Of a stretch of 64,000 bases of DNA, positions 11,171-22,734 are shown piece after piece. The stretch lies in NCBI RefSeq assembly GCF_904849725.1, contig NC_058520.1, positions 399,045,993 to 399,109,992 of the forward strand. Reading direction: 5' to 3'. The DNA is from Hordeum vulgare subsp. vulgare. Lineage: Eukaryota; Streptophyta; Magnoliopsida; Poales; Poaceae. Positions within the stretch are counted from its first letter, which is position 1, and each line of letters begins with the position of its first letter. The notes under the pieces were generated by a model, which made no database searches, was not told the DNA's origin, and saw nothing but the letters and a program-made list of their open reading frames with translations. Both the position numbers and the translations under genes were made by a program.

Positions 11171-14100
11171 TTCCCCCTCCTTGAGAAGCGGCTTATCCCC
11201 AAGCCGGTGCACGAGGAAATTGATGTTGCAAGAACTCCAAACCGTCCCATGAATCATCCTCTGAAGACGACTCGACCATCGAACCAAAACTTGAGCCACT
11301 ATTTTATTGCCCATTCTTCGCATCCGGCGCTGCAAAATCTGGACAGGAACTCGCAATGCAACATGGTGAGATGGTAAACTTGACTGCACATTTGTTTCAC
11401 GAGGAAGGAAACGTTTGGGCTGAGACACATGGAAAACTGGATGTATACGGCTGCCTTCTCGAAGATCTAACCTGTAAGCTACTTCACCAATTCTTTCCAC
11501 AGTTGGGAATGGTCAAAAGAATTTGAATGCCAGCTTCTGGTTCTACCTGGAATAAACAAAAGTTTGAGCATATGGTTGCAGTTTGAGAAAAGTTGAATCA
11601 CTAATCTGATAAAGATCTTTTAGTTCTGTTTTTATCTGCTTGACTCTTCATACGTTGTTGAGCTCTCAACAAATGCTGCCTTGCTGTCTCAGTTACTAGA
11701 TGTCTTGCTTGTAACCACTCTTGCATTTCCACTGGAGCAATAGTACCTGATTAAATGATGCCAAAGTACCTAGGTGTATATCCATACAACACTTCAAATG
11801 GAGACTTACCCGGAGCAGAATGCCAAATTTAATTGTACCAAAACTCACAGAGTGGCAACCATTTACTCCACTTATGAGGCTAGGCACTTATGAAACATCT
11901 CAAGTAGCATTCAATTTGTTGATTCACTCTCTCTGTTTGGCCATGAGTTTGAGGATGGTTAGTTGTGCTCATATTTAATTGAGTACCAATTCTATGGATC
12001 AACATTTTCCAAAATTGACTAGTGAAAAGTGGATCTCTCTGATATATAATCACCATGGGCAGCCCATGTAATTTGTACACATTTTCCAAAAACACTTCAA
12101 CAACCTTCTGAGCATTAAATGGATGCTTCATAGCTATGAAATGCCCATATTTTGTGAATTTATCTATCACTACCAGGATTTTGTGAATTTATCTATCACT
12201 ACCAGAATTTATCTATCACTACCACTAACGAAATCCATAGAAACAGTCTCCCATGCATTGCTTGGAATTGGCAGTGGAGATAGCAACCGAGCATATGCAA
12301 CTCTTTCTGGTTTAGCCTTCTGACAAATGAGACAATATTGTACTTGAAGTAAAATAAACTTATTCATACCAGCCCAAGAAAAGAGTGCATGAATTCTCTT
12401 GCAAGTAACAGGAAACCGAGAATGAGCACCCATTGGACTATCATGAAAGGCTGCAAAGATCTTATGATGTAATGTAGGCACAGGTCCCACGCAAATACAC
12501 TGTTTGTATTTTAACAGTCCATAAACAAAAGTATATGGTGGCTTAGAAGTTGGTTCAATGGTTAACTACTGGATAAGAGCTAAATATTTATCATCATCTT
12601 CATAACTCGCAACAATCTCAACCATCCAAGTTGGATGATTACTTGAAATGGAAAATAGTTGAGAATCATCAGGAGGTCTTCTAGACAAGGCATCAACTGC
12701 ACTATTCTCTTTTCCTTGCTTATACTGAATTCGATAATTCAATCCCAACAACTTAATCACACACTTTTGTTGTGAAATTGTACAGAGCCTGTGATCCTGC
12801 AGTTGAGGCAAATTTCTTTGGTCACTTTTAATGACAAACTGCTGCACTTGTGAGTAAGGTCTCCACTTATCCACTGCCAGCAGGATAGCTAGATACTCCT
12901 TCTCATAGACTGACAATCATGTGTTTTTGGGGCCCAAAGTCTTCATCACAAAAGCCAATGGGTGTTCCTGCTACATCAAAACTGCACCAATACCATACTC
13001 ACAAGCATCAATCTCTATCATAAAAAGCTTAGTGAAATCAGGCAAAGCCAGAACAGGAACTGATATTAAAGCTCGTTGAAGTATCACAAAGGCCTCATGT
13101 GAGATACTTGTCCAAACAAAAGGAATCCCTTTCTTAAGCAATTCAGTCAAAGGTCTAGAAATAATGCCATAGTGCTGGATAAATTTTCTGTAATATCCAC
13201 TTAACCCAAGGAATCCCCTGACTTCCTTAATATTCTTTGGAACAGGCCAATGCCAAACAACTAAAATTTTGTCATGATCAGTGGAAACCCTTTCTCCAGA
13301 GATAACATGCCCTAGATAGGCAATCACATTAGGACATTTTCACCTTCCATTGTTCCTTGTTTAGGATAGACAAAACTTCATCCAAATGATCCCAATGTTC
13401 TTCCAGAGTTTTACTGAAGACCAAGATATCATCAAAGAAGACAATTGCACACATACTTAGCACACAAGCAAGATCATAATTCATAGTGCCTTGGAATGTT
13501 TCTGGTGCTCCTGTCAAGCCTAGGCCCATGGCATTGAATTCATAATGTTCATTATGTGTTTGGAATGTTGTTTTGTACTCTTCCCCAGGTGCCAACCTGA
13601 TTTGATGATAGCCAGCTTTGACGTCCAAATTAGAAAACCAAAAAGCTCCTCCAATTCATCCAAGAGTTCATCTATAATGGGTACTGGATATTTTCCTTTC
13701 ACTTTGATACCATTGAGTTGTCTATAGTCAATTACCATTCTCCAAGTCCCTTCTTTTTCTTCTTGACTAACAAGACAGGAGAAGAAAACGAATTGCTACT
13801 ATGCCTAATCATCCCTCACACCAACATTTCCTTGATGTGCTTTTCAAATGCATCCTTCGAATGAGGAGTAATCGTGTAATGTCTAACAGAAATTGGTCGT
13901 GCACCTGGAATTAAAGGAATTGTATGATCTTTGAGTCTTCCAGGAGGTAAAGTAGTTGGGGTTTGAAATACCACTACATGTTTATCCAACAACACTTGCA
14001 ATTCTGGATGTTGAACTTGCTTCTCAACAGGTCTTAACAAGGAAATGGAAAACAGTGTAACAACCACATCTTCACGTAACAAGCCTTGCAAAGTAACTAC

Positions 14101-15052
14101 TTCACCTTGATAAGGAAAGGACATCCACTTCTGAACCCAAGTAACCTGCACTGGACTGTGTTGAGCAAGCCAATCCAACCCAATTATACCATCATAGCTT
14201 GCTAGTGGTAACAGTCTGAAGTCACTAGTGAATGGAACCGATCCATATTTACACAAGCTCTTTGATAACATTGCATCTCATTGCAATTGACCTCCACCAG
14301 CTACAGATACTGACAGAGGAGAAGTCTGTTGGACCTTGGTGAATCTATGTTACAGGGAACTGTCTATAAAATAATGTGTACTACGAGAATCCACCAGAAA
14401 AACAAATTCCATTCCTTGCACCTCAATTAACAATTGTAGAGTTGGTTCATTAGACTGTTTCCCCACAACAGCAGCACACAGATTCATACTACAAACATAC
14501 ATGTGCTCTTGATCAGTTGTAGAGGATGTATTTATTGCTTCTTCTGCTTGAATTTGATCAATCAACTCTTGAACCAGATGTAACTGAACTAACGATTTGC
14601 ACATATGATCCTTAGACCATCTTTCACCACTCAGAAAGCAGAGCCCCTTCGACTTGCGATAAGCACGTAATGCAGACCACTTATCCTAAGATGGAGTAGT
14701 TTCCAAAGTTACAGTTGATCAGTTGCTATCAGCAAAACTAGCTCTGGGTGGAAGAGGAAGAGGAAGAGCATCTGATCTCTGGTTTGTAGAACTGTTCAGA
14801 GATGTAAGACCACAACCAAGCTCTTAATGTAATAGTGCTAGATCGTATGCAGTATCCAAATCCTCGGGCTTCTACAAAGCAACAGCCACATGAACACCGG
14901 GCTTCAGACCGTCTAGGAAGCGAGTGGTGTAATGGAGATGATTAGGGATTCCTCGTAAGAAGATAGTTGATCATATAAATTAGCAAATCTATCCACATAA
15001 TCAACAACAGTACTGGTTTGTGAAATATGAAACAACTGACGCAATAGTGCCT
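11111..15052 (-). pseudogene. Gypsy chromovirus gag-pol, unit 1 (broken)
   Basis: Minus-strand polyprotein in many frames. In order: gag C-terminal part (15052-14650); aspartic protease with F-L-V-D-S-R-S-T-H-Y-F-I (about 14400; D-S-G is expected); and G-I-I-G-L-D-W-L (about 14190). The reverse transcriptase (13738-13329) has V-I-D-Y-R-Q-L-N, M-D-V-K-A-G-Y-H-Q-I-R-L and F-F-D-D. RNase H (13327-12566) has D-A-L-S-R-R-P. The integrase has a zinc region (12490-12209) and a core (12170-11880) with D-K-F-T-K-Y and N-H-P-Q-T-H-G-Q-T-E. At the C-terminus H-P-V-F-H-V-S and V-L-V-R-W are chromodomain-like (11500-11111). The short LTRs and overall size suggest the Reina group (inference). It cannot be functional. 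Confidence 0.85.
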
Positions 15053-16329
15053 GGCCGCGCTCACAGGCCGCCTGGGTGGGTCCCACCTCTTCTGGCGCCC
15101 TCCTTTGGCCTATATTTACTCCTCCAAGAAGAAACCCTTCCACAACTTCCAGAATCGTGAATTTCTCCATTGTTCCGCCGCCGCAGCGCTTCCGACATCA
15201 GGAGAGTTAGGAGGCCTTTTCCTCGCACCCTACCAGAGGGAGGATTGACCTCCGGGAGCTTCTCCACCGCCATGGACGCTTTGCGGATGTGCCGTGAGTA
15301 GTCCTCCTTGGACCATGAATCCATGACCAGTAGCTATGTGATGTCTTCTCTCCAATCTTGTGCTTCCATGATTAGCCCTTGTGAGCTGCCCTACATGATC
15401 AAGGCATCTATGTAATTCTCTTGCTATTGCTATGCTCGGTTTGTTGGGATCCGATGGATTATGAGATTATGTTCAGATTGTTATGAGTTATATATTAGAT
15501 TATCCTTTTATATTATGTTCTTTAGTGATTCATGCATGTTCTCCATTGCTCTTTATTGCTTTGGCCGAGTAGTAGATTGTAACTCCAAGAGGGAGCGTTA
15601 TGCATGATTGTGGGTTCATGACCCCTGATGTGTAGCTTGAGTGACAGAAACATGAGACTAGGGGATGTGTTGTTGCCACCGGGGAGAAAACAACGGTGCT
15701 TGTGACCACGATTGCAAGGATTGGTTACCTTACACATAGTTTGTTAACGCAGTTGTCCGTTGCTTTGAGTTTACAATTTGGGTGGGGCTCGCTGTTAGAG
15801 CATATATCTCCATATGTGGTTTTGGTAATTGATGACAACTCCTATGGACTAATGGTTGCTTTAAGTTATATTTATAGGACTTGTCCATAGACACTTCTTG
15901 AAGTCCATCTGTTGGGTTCAAGGAGTTTATATGATGACCAAGATGTTATTCAAGGTATTATCCAAAGAATGGTCATATAAACACTAGGTTGATCAAGATC
16001 TCAGACAAAGAGTAAATCAAGATGATCAACACACAAAGCGTACAAGATATACCGAGAGGGATCAAGTGATCCCATGGTATGGTAAGCATTGTCCATTACG
16101 TGTTTGTGTACTAACCCATGGTCTTTGTGAGACTCCTATGTGGGGGTTAGGTGTGCTTCCATTGGGCTTGCGTCAAAAGGAAGATCTCATACAACCCATG
16201 AAGGATGACGTCAATTGGTGATCGTCATCAAGATTGTGGTGTGCAAGTTCAAGCGGATCAGCACGAATATATCATTGAAACTATTGTCAATGATCATGTG
16301 CTGACAAGGACAACCTCATGTGCTAACAA

Positions 16330-16467
16330 GGACAAGATCAAGATAAGCATTCCTGAGCACTACATGCTTGATTCTTGTGGATGTTCACATGGTGGACAGG
16401 ACAAGATCAAGATAAGCATTCTTGAGAACTTCATGCTTGATTCTTGTGGACGTTCACATGGTGGACA
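16330..16467. repeat. 69-bp tandem duplication inside LTR
   Basis: Two adjacent 69-bp copies (16330-16398 and 16399-16467), both starting GGACAAGATCAAGATAAGC and ending CACATGGTGGACA, with a few base differences. Confidence 0.9.
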
Positions 16468-16834
16468 AATGAAGATGAATACATAAGCTAGGCTTTCCGC
16501 ATTGTGTATGGGAAAGCCACTTGAAGACTTCATCATGTCTTGCTTACAACTTGAGCCAAGAAGGAACAACAACATCAAGCTCAGGTGAAAGGGCTAACTC
16601 AAAGGTATCAGTTCCTTTGACGTTAGTTGTGCGGAGTGATGATCAGCGAATAAAAGTATACACTCAAGTATGGATCATCAGTACTCTTTTATGATTCTTG
16701 AGTCCTTAGGGATCCCGCACTATTAAGAGGGGATCACAGGTTTTGCGATGAACTTGCTCAAACTACATCATCACTCTCTGCTCAGACCACATCTCCACTG
16801 TTTTGTTGTTATCTGAAAACAGAACCAGTGCCTC

Positions 16835-17340
16835 GGACATCCGGCTCTCTCCGGACGTCCGAGGACCGGACGACCGACTAGTTCGGAAATCTGGAATTCT
16901 ATACCAGAGAAATCAGAGCCATATAACTCGGACTTCCGGCTCCCTCCGGACGTCCGAGGCCCGGATGTCCGGACAAGCTCCAGAAATCCGGAGGTCAACA
17001 CCAGTAGAATGTGTGCACTATATCTCGGAAATCCGGCTTCCTCCGGATGCCCGAGCGCCGGATGTCCGACACCCATCGGAAATCCGGAAGCCACCACCAG
17101 TAGAACTTGTGCTGTATAACACGGACTTCCGGGCCACTCCGGACGTCCGTATGCTAATGAATTCAAATATGTTCAGGCACATCTACAGGCCTCGGACAGC
17201 CGACCCCTGTCGGACGTCCGGCCGCTGATGAATTCAGAAGAGTTCCAGTCATGCCTACAGGTCTCGGACGACCGACCCCTGTCGAACGTCCGACCCCTCA
17301 CGGACGCCCGGACTTCCGAAAAGTGTCGGACGTCCGGACC
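16835..17340. repeat. Palindromic minisatellite, CGGACGTCCG-type units
   Basis: More than a dozen copies of TCGGACxTCCGG and CGGACGTCCG (a perfect 10-bp palindrome), in groups separated by about 40 bp of non-repeat sequence. It takes the same position in this LTR as the GCGGTAGTACCGC array in the sister LTR at 4813, about 45 bp before the TATA-like box. Confidence 0.88.
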
Positions 17341-18957
17341 CTGTGTGACTTAAAGTGTCCCCAACGGCTCTTTTTCTCTCCCGACTACAAATACCCCCCT
17401 CCCACTTCGTGAGCGGGTTGCCAAACACAGCCTTATCCTTATAAGAACACATTTCCACCTCACACACATTTGCTCACTCCAAATCTTAGATCCCAAGAGC
17501 ATTTGTGAGCCCCTTTGAGAGTTGTTCCAATCAAAAGATAGATCTTCTCCCTCTCCTTCTCTCAACCCAAGCTATTTGTGATTTGAGCAAGTTTTGAGCA
17601 TTCCCCGTGATCTTGTTACTCTTGGAGGTTGGAGACTCCTAGGCGGTAGGAGTTCTTCGGAGAGGAATCAATCCGTGTGATTTCCCCCGGAAAAGTTTGT
17701 GAGGGTTTGGAAGCCACCTCAAAGGCTTACCACTAGTGGTTGAGAAATGCCTTCGTGGTGTTATCTCAAAAGGGAGAATAGGGTGAGCCTTCGTGGCGTT
17801 GGTGTGCCTTCGTGGTAACATCCACCTCTCTAACGATGACTAGCTTCCCTCCAAGGAAGTGAACATCGGGATACATCTTCGTCTCAGTGACCTTGGTTAT
17901 CCTTAACCCTAACTCCTTACTTGTGGGTTACTTGTGTTATTTGAGCATACATACATTGCATATTGCTTGTGCTCATTATATTGTGTTGGCCAATTCTTGT
18001 ACAAGATTAATCATTCAAGCATACCCTCTATATCCACACGTACATACTTGCAACCCTTGATATATCGTGTGATATAGTGTGATCTAGTATCTTGTGTTAT
18101 TTACCTACTTGTCGTGTGATATAGCTCAAGTAAGTTTGTGTAACTTACTTGTGCTTGTTAGTAACTGTATTGTGTCCATCTTGGTAGATCGTGTTGTTGA
18201 TACACGTTGCAGTGCCTAGTGCATTTAGGATTTGTGCTTGACAAGTACCCTCTTAGTTTATTTCCGCATTAGGTTTAAGCCAAATCTGAAGAAGTTTTTA
18301 AATAGCCTATTCACCCCCCCTCTAAGCGTCATCGAGGTCTTTTCACTCGCAACTTAATACCAGCGAGATGTTCTGGATAGATATCTCATGGTGGATGATT
18401 AGTAAGTAGATGCTGATGAATAAACGATCTACTTGTCTTGGCGTACTGTCCATTACTATTGAGCCTCTAACTTTCAAGTAGCATAATTAGCATTGCGGTG
18501 CGTTTATAATTCTATCAATTGCCCAGCTGTAATTTGTTTACCCAAGCATAGTTGTTTATCATCTTTAGGGAGAGAGACATCACTAGTGAACATCATGTGA
18601 CTCCGGTCCATATCACCATCATTGCTTACACCTCCACCATTTACTGCTTTAATTTACTTTTCCGTTGCAATCACTATAACTATTCCCGCTTGTGTTTTGA
18701 TACTTTGCAAACTACAAGGCAGGAGAGATTGACAACCTCTCTGTACTCGTTGGGAGCAAAGTTATTTGTGTGTTCAAGTCCACGTCTTCTGCTTACTCCA
18801 GGGCAGCGGACACCTACTTGTTGATCCTAGGAGTCCTCCTAGTTCGATAACCTTAAAATCTCCGTGTAAGGGGAAACTTGATGCTGACTACATCTCCACC
18901 TTCCACTTGGGGTAACCAACGAGGAGCGAGAAGTATATACATCATCTCGTCATCAGC

Positions 18958-19218
18958 ACCCCGTCGACATGGGCCGTCAATAGCCTGTCGAGCGTGGTGG
19001 TGTTGGCCTGGATGAGCTTGTCGATGGATTGGAGAAGGTTCTTACCATGCTCCTTGAAACGCTGATCCAGATCGGCGGTGAAGTTCGCTCGCAGCAACGA
19101 GTACACACGACGCCCCTCTTCCGACAGCTTGTCCATCGCCGCCGCTTACCGCCGATCACGCCACCACATCGCGTATGGGTGTCATGGCAGCTCCAAGACC
19201 ACCAAATCTGATACCAAG
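18958..19218 (-). pseudogene. Gypsy chromovirus gag N-terminus and primer binding site, unit 1
   Basis: Minus strand: M-D-K-L-S-E-E-G-R-R-V-Y, D-L-D-Q-R-F-K-E-H-G-K-N-L, A-N-T-T-T-L-D-R-L-L-T, colinear with unit 2 at 39240-39440. CTGATACCAAGT (about 19209-19220), read on the minus strand as ACTTGGTATCAG, is a Met-tRNA-type primer binding site next to the LTR. Confidence 0.75.
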
Positions 19219-19515
19219 TGTAAGGTAGCTCTTGATCTAGCCAGGTCGTAGCAACGGAGTCATGTGCGATTCCTCCCAACCACCCTCACAACAACTAACA
19301 CAAGAATTCAAAATTACAAGTCTCGGCCGAAGCCGCCGTCCAAACCGCCAAGTCTAATAGAAGGATAATGGAAGTATTTAACGACAAGCCCACTTTGGGC
19401 CGGTATTCCAATTGGTCCATTCATGTTGTGAACGGGATGTTGTCCCGGGCCACCGGTAGGTTCCCGCGCTGGCATGCCTCTTCCCTGAATCCCTTCATCG
19501 ACAGGTTCGTCAGTC
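19219..19515 (-). mobile_element. Gypsy array: middle LTR, left piece
   Basis: Starts TGTAAGGTAGCTCTTGATC at the primer-site side. Together with 36570-36622 it makes a 350-bp LTR, the length of the left LTR. It is interrupted by the Angela-type element A1. Confidence 0.8.
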
Positions 19516-19527
19516 GCCGCTGGAGTG
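19516..19527. other. 12-bp filler at A1 left junction
   Basis: GCCGCTGGAGTG lies between CAGTC (19511-19515) and the TG of the A1 LTR. CAGTC recurs directly after A1 (36565-36569), so the target duplication is CAGTC with 12 extra bases on the left (inference). Confidence 0.5.
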
Positions 19528-21313
19528 TGTTGGAAATATGCCCTATAGGCAATAATAAATAGGTTTTACTATATTTCCTTATTCAAGATAATCGTTTATT
19601 ATCCATGCTAGAATTATATTGAATGGAAACTCAGAGACATGTGTGGATACATAGACAACACATTGTCCCTAGTAAGACTCTAGTTGACTAGCTCGTTGAT
19701 CAAAGATAGTCAAGGTTTCCTGGCCATAGACAAGTGTTGTCGCTTGATAACGGGATCACATCATTAGGAGAATGATGTGATGGACAAGACCCAAACTATG
19801 AACGTAGCATGTGATCGTGTCATTTTATTGCTACTATCTTTCTCCATGTCAATGTATCTATTCCTATGACCATGAGATCATGCAATCCCCGGACACCGGA
19901 GGAATACCTTGTGTGTATGAAATGTCGCAACGTAACTGGGTGACTATAAAGGTGCTCTACAGGTATCTATGAAGGTTTCTATTGGGTTGGCATGGATCAA
20001 GACTGGGATTTGTCACTCCATGTGATGGAGAGGTATCTCGGGCCCACTCGGTAATACAACATCACAACAAGACTTGCAAGCAATGTGACTAAAGAGTTAG
20101 CCATGGGATTTTGTATTACAGAACGAGTAAATATACTTTCCAGTAACAATATTTAACTAGGCATAGAGATACCGATGATCGAATCTCGGGCAAGTAACAT
20201 ACCGAAGGACAAAGCGAACAACATACGAGATTAACTGAATCCTTGACACAGAGGTTCAACCGATAAAGATCTTTGCAGAATATGTAGGAGCCAATATGGA
20301 CATCCAAGTACCTCTATTGGTTATTGACCCGAGAGTGTCTCAGGTCATGTCTACAGAGTTCTCGAACCCGCAGGGTCTGCACACTTAAGGTTCGGCGATG
20401 TTTTTGGTATAGTTGAATTATTGATGTTGGTAACTGAATGTTGTTCAGAGTCTCACATGACATCCCGGATGTCACGAGGGTTTCCGGAATGGTCCGGACA
20501 TGAAGATTGATATATAGGAACTATGCATTTTGCTTCTGAAAGAATTTCGGGCCTTATCGGTAAAGTACCGGGAGTGACGAATGGGTTCCGGAGTTTCACG
20601 GAAAGGGACCACCCACCCGGGAGGGAAGGAAACAGGCCCAAGGGTGGCGCACCAGCCCCTAGTGGATTGGTGTCCATCCCAAGAAGGCCTATTTGGCTAA
20701 AATGGGAGAAGGAAAGGAGAGGTGGGGAAACCGAATTAGGGAAGGAACTCCTTCTCCAATTCGTGTTGGAGGAGGACTCCTCCTCCTTGCTTGGCGCGCC
20801 AGCCAACCCTAGGGATTTTTCCCTAGGGAACCACCCCTCCCTCCACCTATATATAGTGGAGGTGAGAGAGGCTTTTGGCACTTCAAGCCACGCTGCAGAC
20901 CTCTCTCACTCCACCACCTCGTGACACCCGTAGCTAGTTCGGTGCGGTACGATGAAGCCTTGCCGGAGTAGCTCCACCATCATCACCATCACGTTGTCGT
21001 GCTGTCGGAGAATTAAGCTTCCTCTTCGCCTCTCTTCCTGGATCAAGAAGGCAGAGATCGTCATCGGGCTGCACGTGTGCTGAACGCAGAGGTGCCGTCT
21101 GTTCGGTGCTAGATCGAGACGAAGTTCGTGGGACGGATTGCGATTTCGATCGCGAAGACGTTCGACTATATCAACTGTGTTTATTAATGCTTCCCTTTTA
21201 GCGATCTACAAAGGTAAGTGGATCCGTTCTCCCCTCCGTAGATGATCATCACCATGGATAGGTCTTGCGTGTGCATAGGAATTTTTTTATTTCACATGCA
21301 ATGTTCCCCAACA
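19528..21313 (+). repeat. A1 5' LTR
   Basis: 1786 bp, TGTTGGAAATATGCCC to CCCCAACA. The TATA box CTATATATAG is near 20848. It is paired with 34775-36564. Confidence 0.88.
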
Positions 21314-22568
21314 GTGGCATCATGAGCTAGGTCTATGCGTAGATGATATCTCAAGTAGAACACAAAGGAGTTTGTGGGCATTGATATCCAATTTACTGCC
21401 TTCCTTAGTATTTTCTTATTTCGGCAATATTGTTGGATGAAGCGGCCCGGACCAACATTACTCGTACGCTTACGAGAGACCGGTTTCATCGACTAACATT
21501 GAACTTGTTGCATCAAGATGACTAGCGGGTGTCTCTTCATCCAACTTTAGTTGAATCGGATTTGACCGAGGTGGTCCTTGGAGAAGGTTAAATAGCAACT
21601 TGCATATCATCGTTACGGTTTTGCGTAAGTAAGATGCGATCATACTAGATACCCATAGCAGCCACGTAAAACAAGCAACAACAAATTAGAGGACGTCTAA
21701 CTTGTTTTTGCTGGGTATGCATGTGATGTGATATGGCCAAAGACATGATATGATATATTTGATGTATGAGATGATCATGTTGTAATAGTTAAATATCGAC
21801 TTGCACGTCGATGCTACATCAACCGGCAGGAGCCATAGGGTTGTCTTTAATTATTTTGCGCTTGATGATGCTTTGCTCTATCTCTAGTCAGTAGCTTTAG
21901 TAGTAACAACATAGTTAGCGTGACAACCTTGATGGTAGCACAATGATGGATATCATGATGATGGAGATCATGGTGTGGCGCCGGTGACGATGGAGATCAT
22001 GCCGGTGCTCTGGTAATGGAGATCAAGAAGCACAAGTTCATGGTCATATCATGTCACCTATGATATGCATGTGATGTTAATCCTCTTTTGCACCTTATTT
22101 TGCTTAGGACGAGGTAGCATTACAAGGTGATCCCTCACTAAAATTTCAATATAAATTTGTGTTCTCCCCGAGTGTGCACCGTCGTGAAAGTTCGTCGTTT
22201 CGAGACACCACGTGATGATCAGGTGTAATAGACTCTACGTTCACATACAACGGGTGCAAAACAGTTGCACACGCGGAACACTCAGGTTAAACTTGATGAG
22301 CCTAGCATGTATAGGCATGGCCTCGGAACAGAAGAGACCGAAAGGTTGAACATGAGTCATATAGTAGATATGATCAACATAGAGATGTTCACCATTGAAG
22401 CTAACTCAACTCACGTGATGATTGGACTTGAGTTAGTGAATTTGGATCATGTGTCACTCCAATGACTAGAGGGTGTCAATTTTGGTGGGAGTTTACTAGT
22501 GATTAACTAAACTCAATTATCTTGAACATAGTCTAAGTAATCTTTGCAAATTTTATGTTGTAGATCAA
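21314..22568 (+). other. A1 untranslated leader
   Basis: Primer site followed by about 1.2 kb with no open frame of note. It is colinear with the leaders of A2 (24545-25790) and A3 (56807-58061, minus). Confidence 0.65.
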
Positions 22569-22734
22569 TGGCTCGTGCAGTAGCTCCCTGAATTTTAATG
22601 CATTCCTAGAGAAAGCTAAGTTGGAAGATGATGGAAGCAACTTTGTTGACTAGGCCCATAATCTCAGGCTTATCCTCATGGCTGCCCAAAAGCAATATGT
22701 CCTTGATGCACTGCTAGGTTATGAACCACCACAA
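22569..22734 (+). pseudogene. A1 gag, N-terminal piece
   Basis: After an ATG-like start and a frame change it reads F-L-E-K-A-K-L-E-D-D-G-S-N-F-V-D, then a stop, then N-L-R-L-I-L. It ends G-Y-E-P-P, where A2 enters. It matches the N-terminus of the A3 gag (F-L-E-K-A-K-L-K-D-D-G-S-N-F-V-D). The CACAA at its end is duplicated after A2. Confidence 0.8.

Larger units (their letters stand above)
15788..18350 (+). mobile_element. Solo LTR, same family as 4813-7408, perfect TSD
   Basis: The LTR runs 15793-18345 (2553 bp), starting TGTTAGAGCATATATCTCC and ending CACCCCCCCTCTAAGCGTC, then ATCGAGGTCTTTTCA. It is flanked on both sides by CTCGC (15788-15792, 18346-18350). The first 450 bp or so closely match 4813-5270, but the middle differs, including a different palindromic minisatellite. 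A TATA-like CTACAAATACC lies near 17385. Confidence 0.9.
15053..18957 (+). mobile_element. Gypsy LTR fragment replacing part of gag (holds a solo LTR)
   Basis: About 1350 bp of LTR-like sequence once the nested LTR at 15793-18345 is removed. It ends in AGTATATACATCATCTCGTC followed by ATCA, a typical Triticeae Gypsy LTR end. The left side is truncated, with no TG start seen. The flanking gag sequence resumes at 18958. By comparison with unit 2 (38752-39254) about 500 bp of gag is missing, so arrival or later rearrangement deleted host sequence. Confidence 0.65.
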
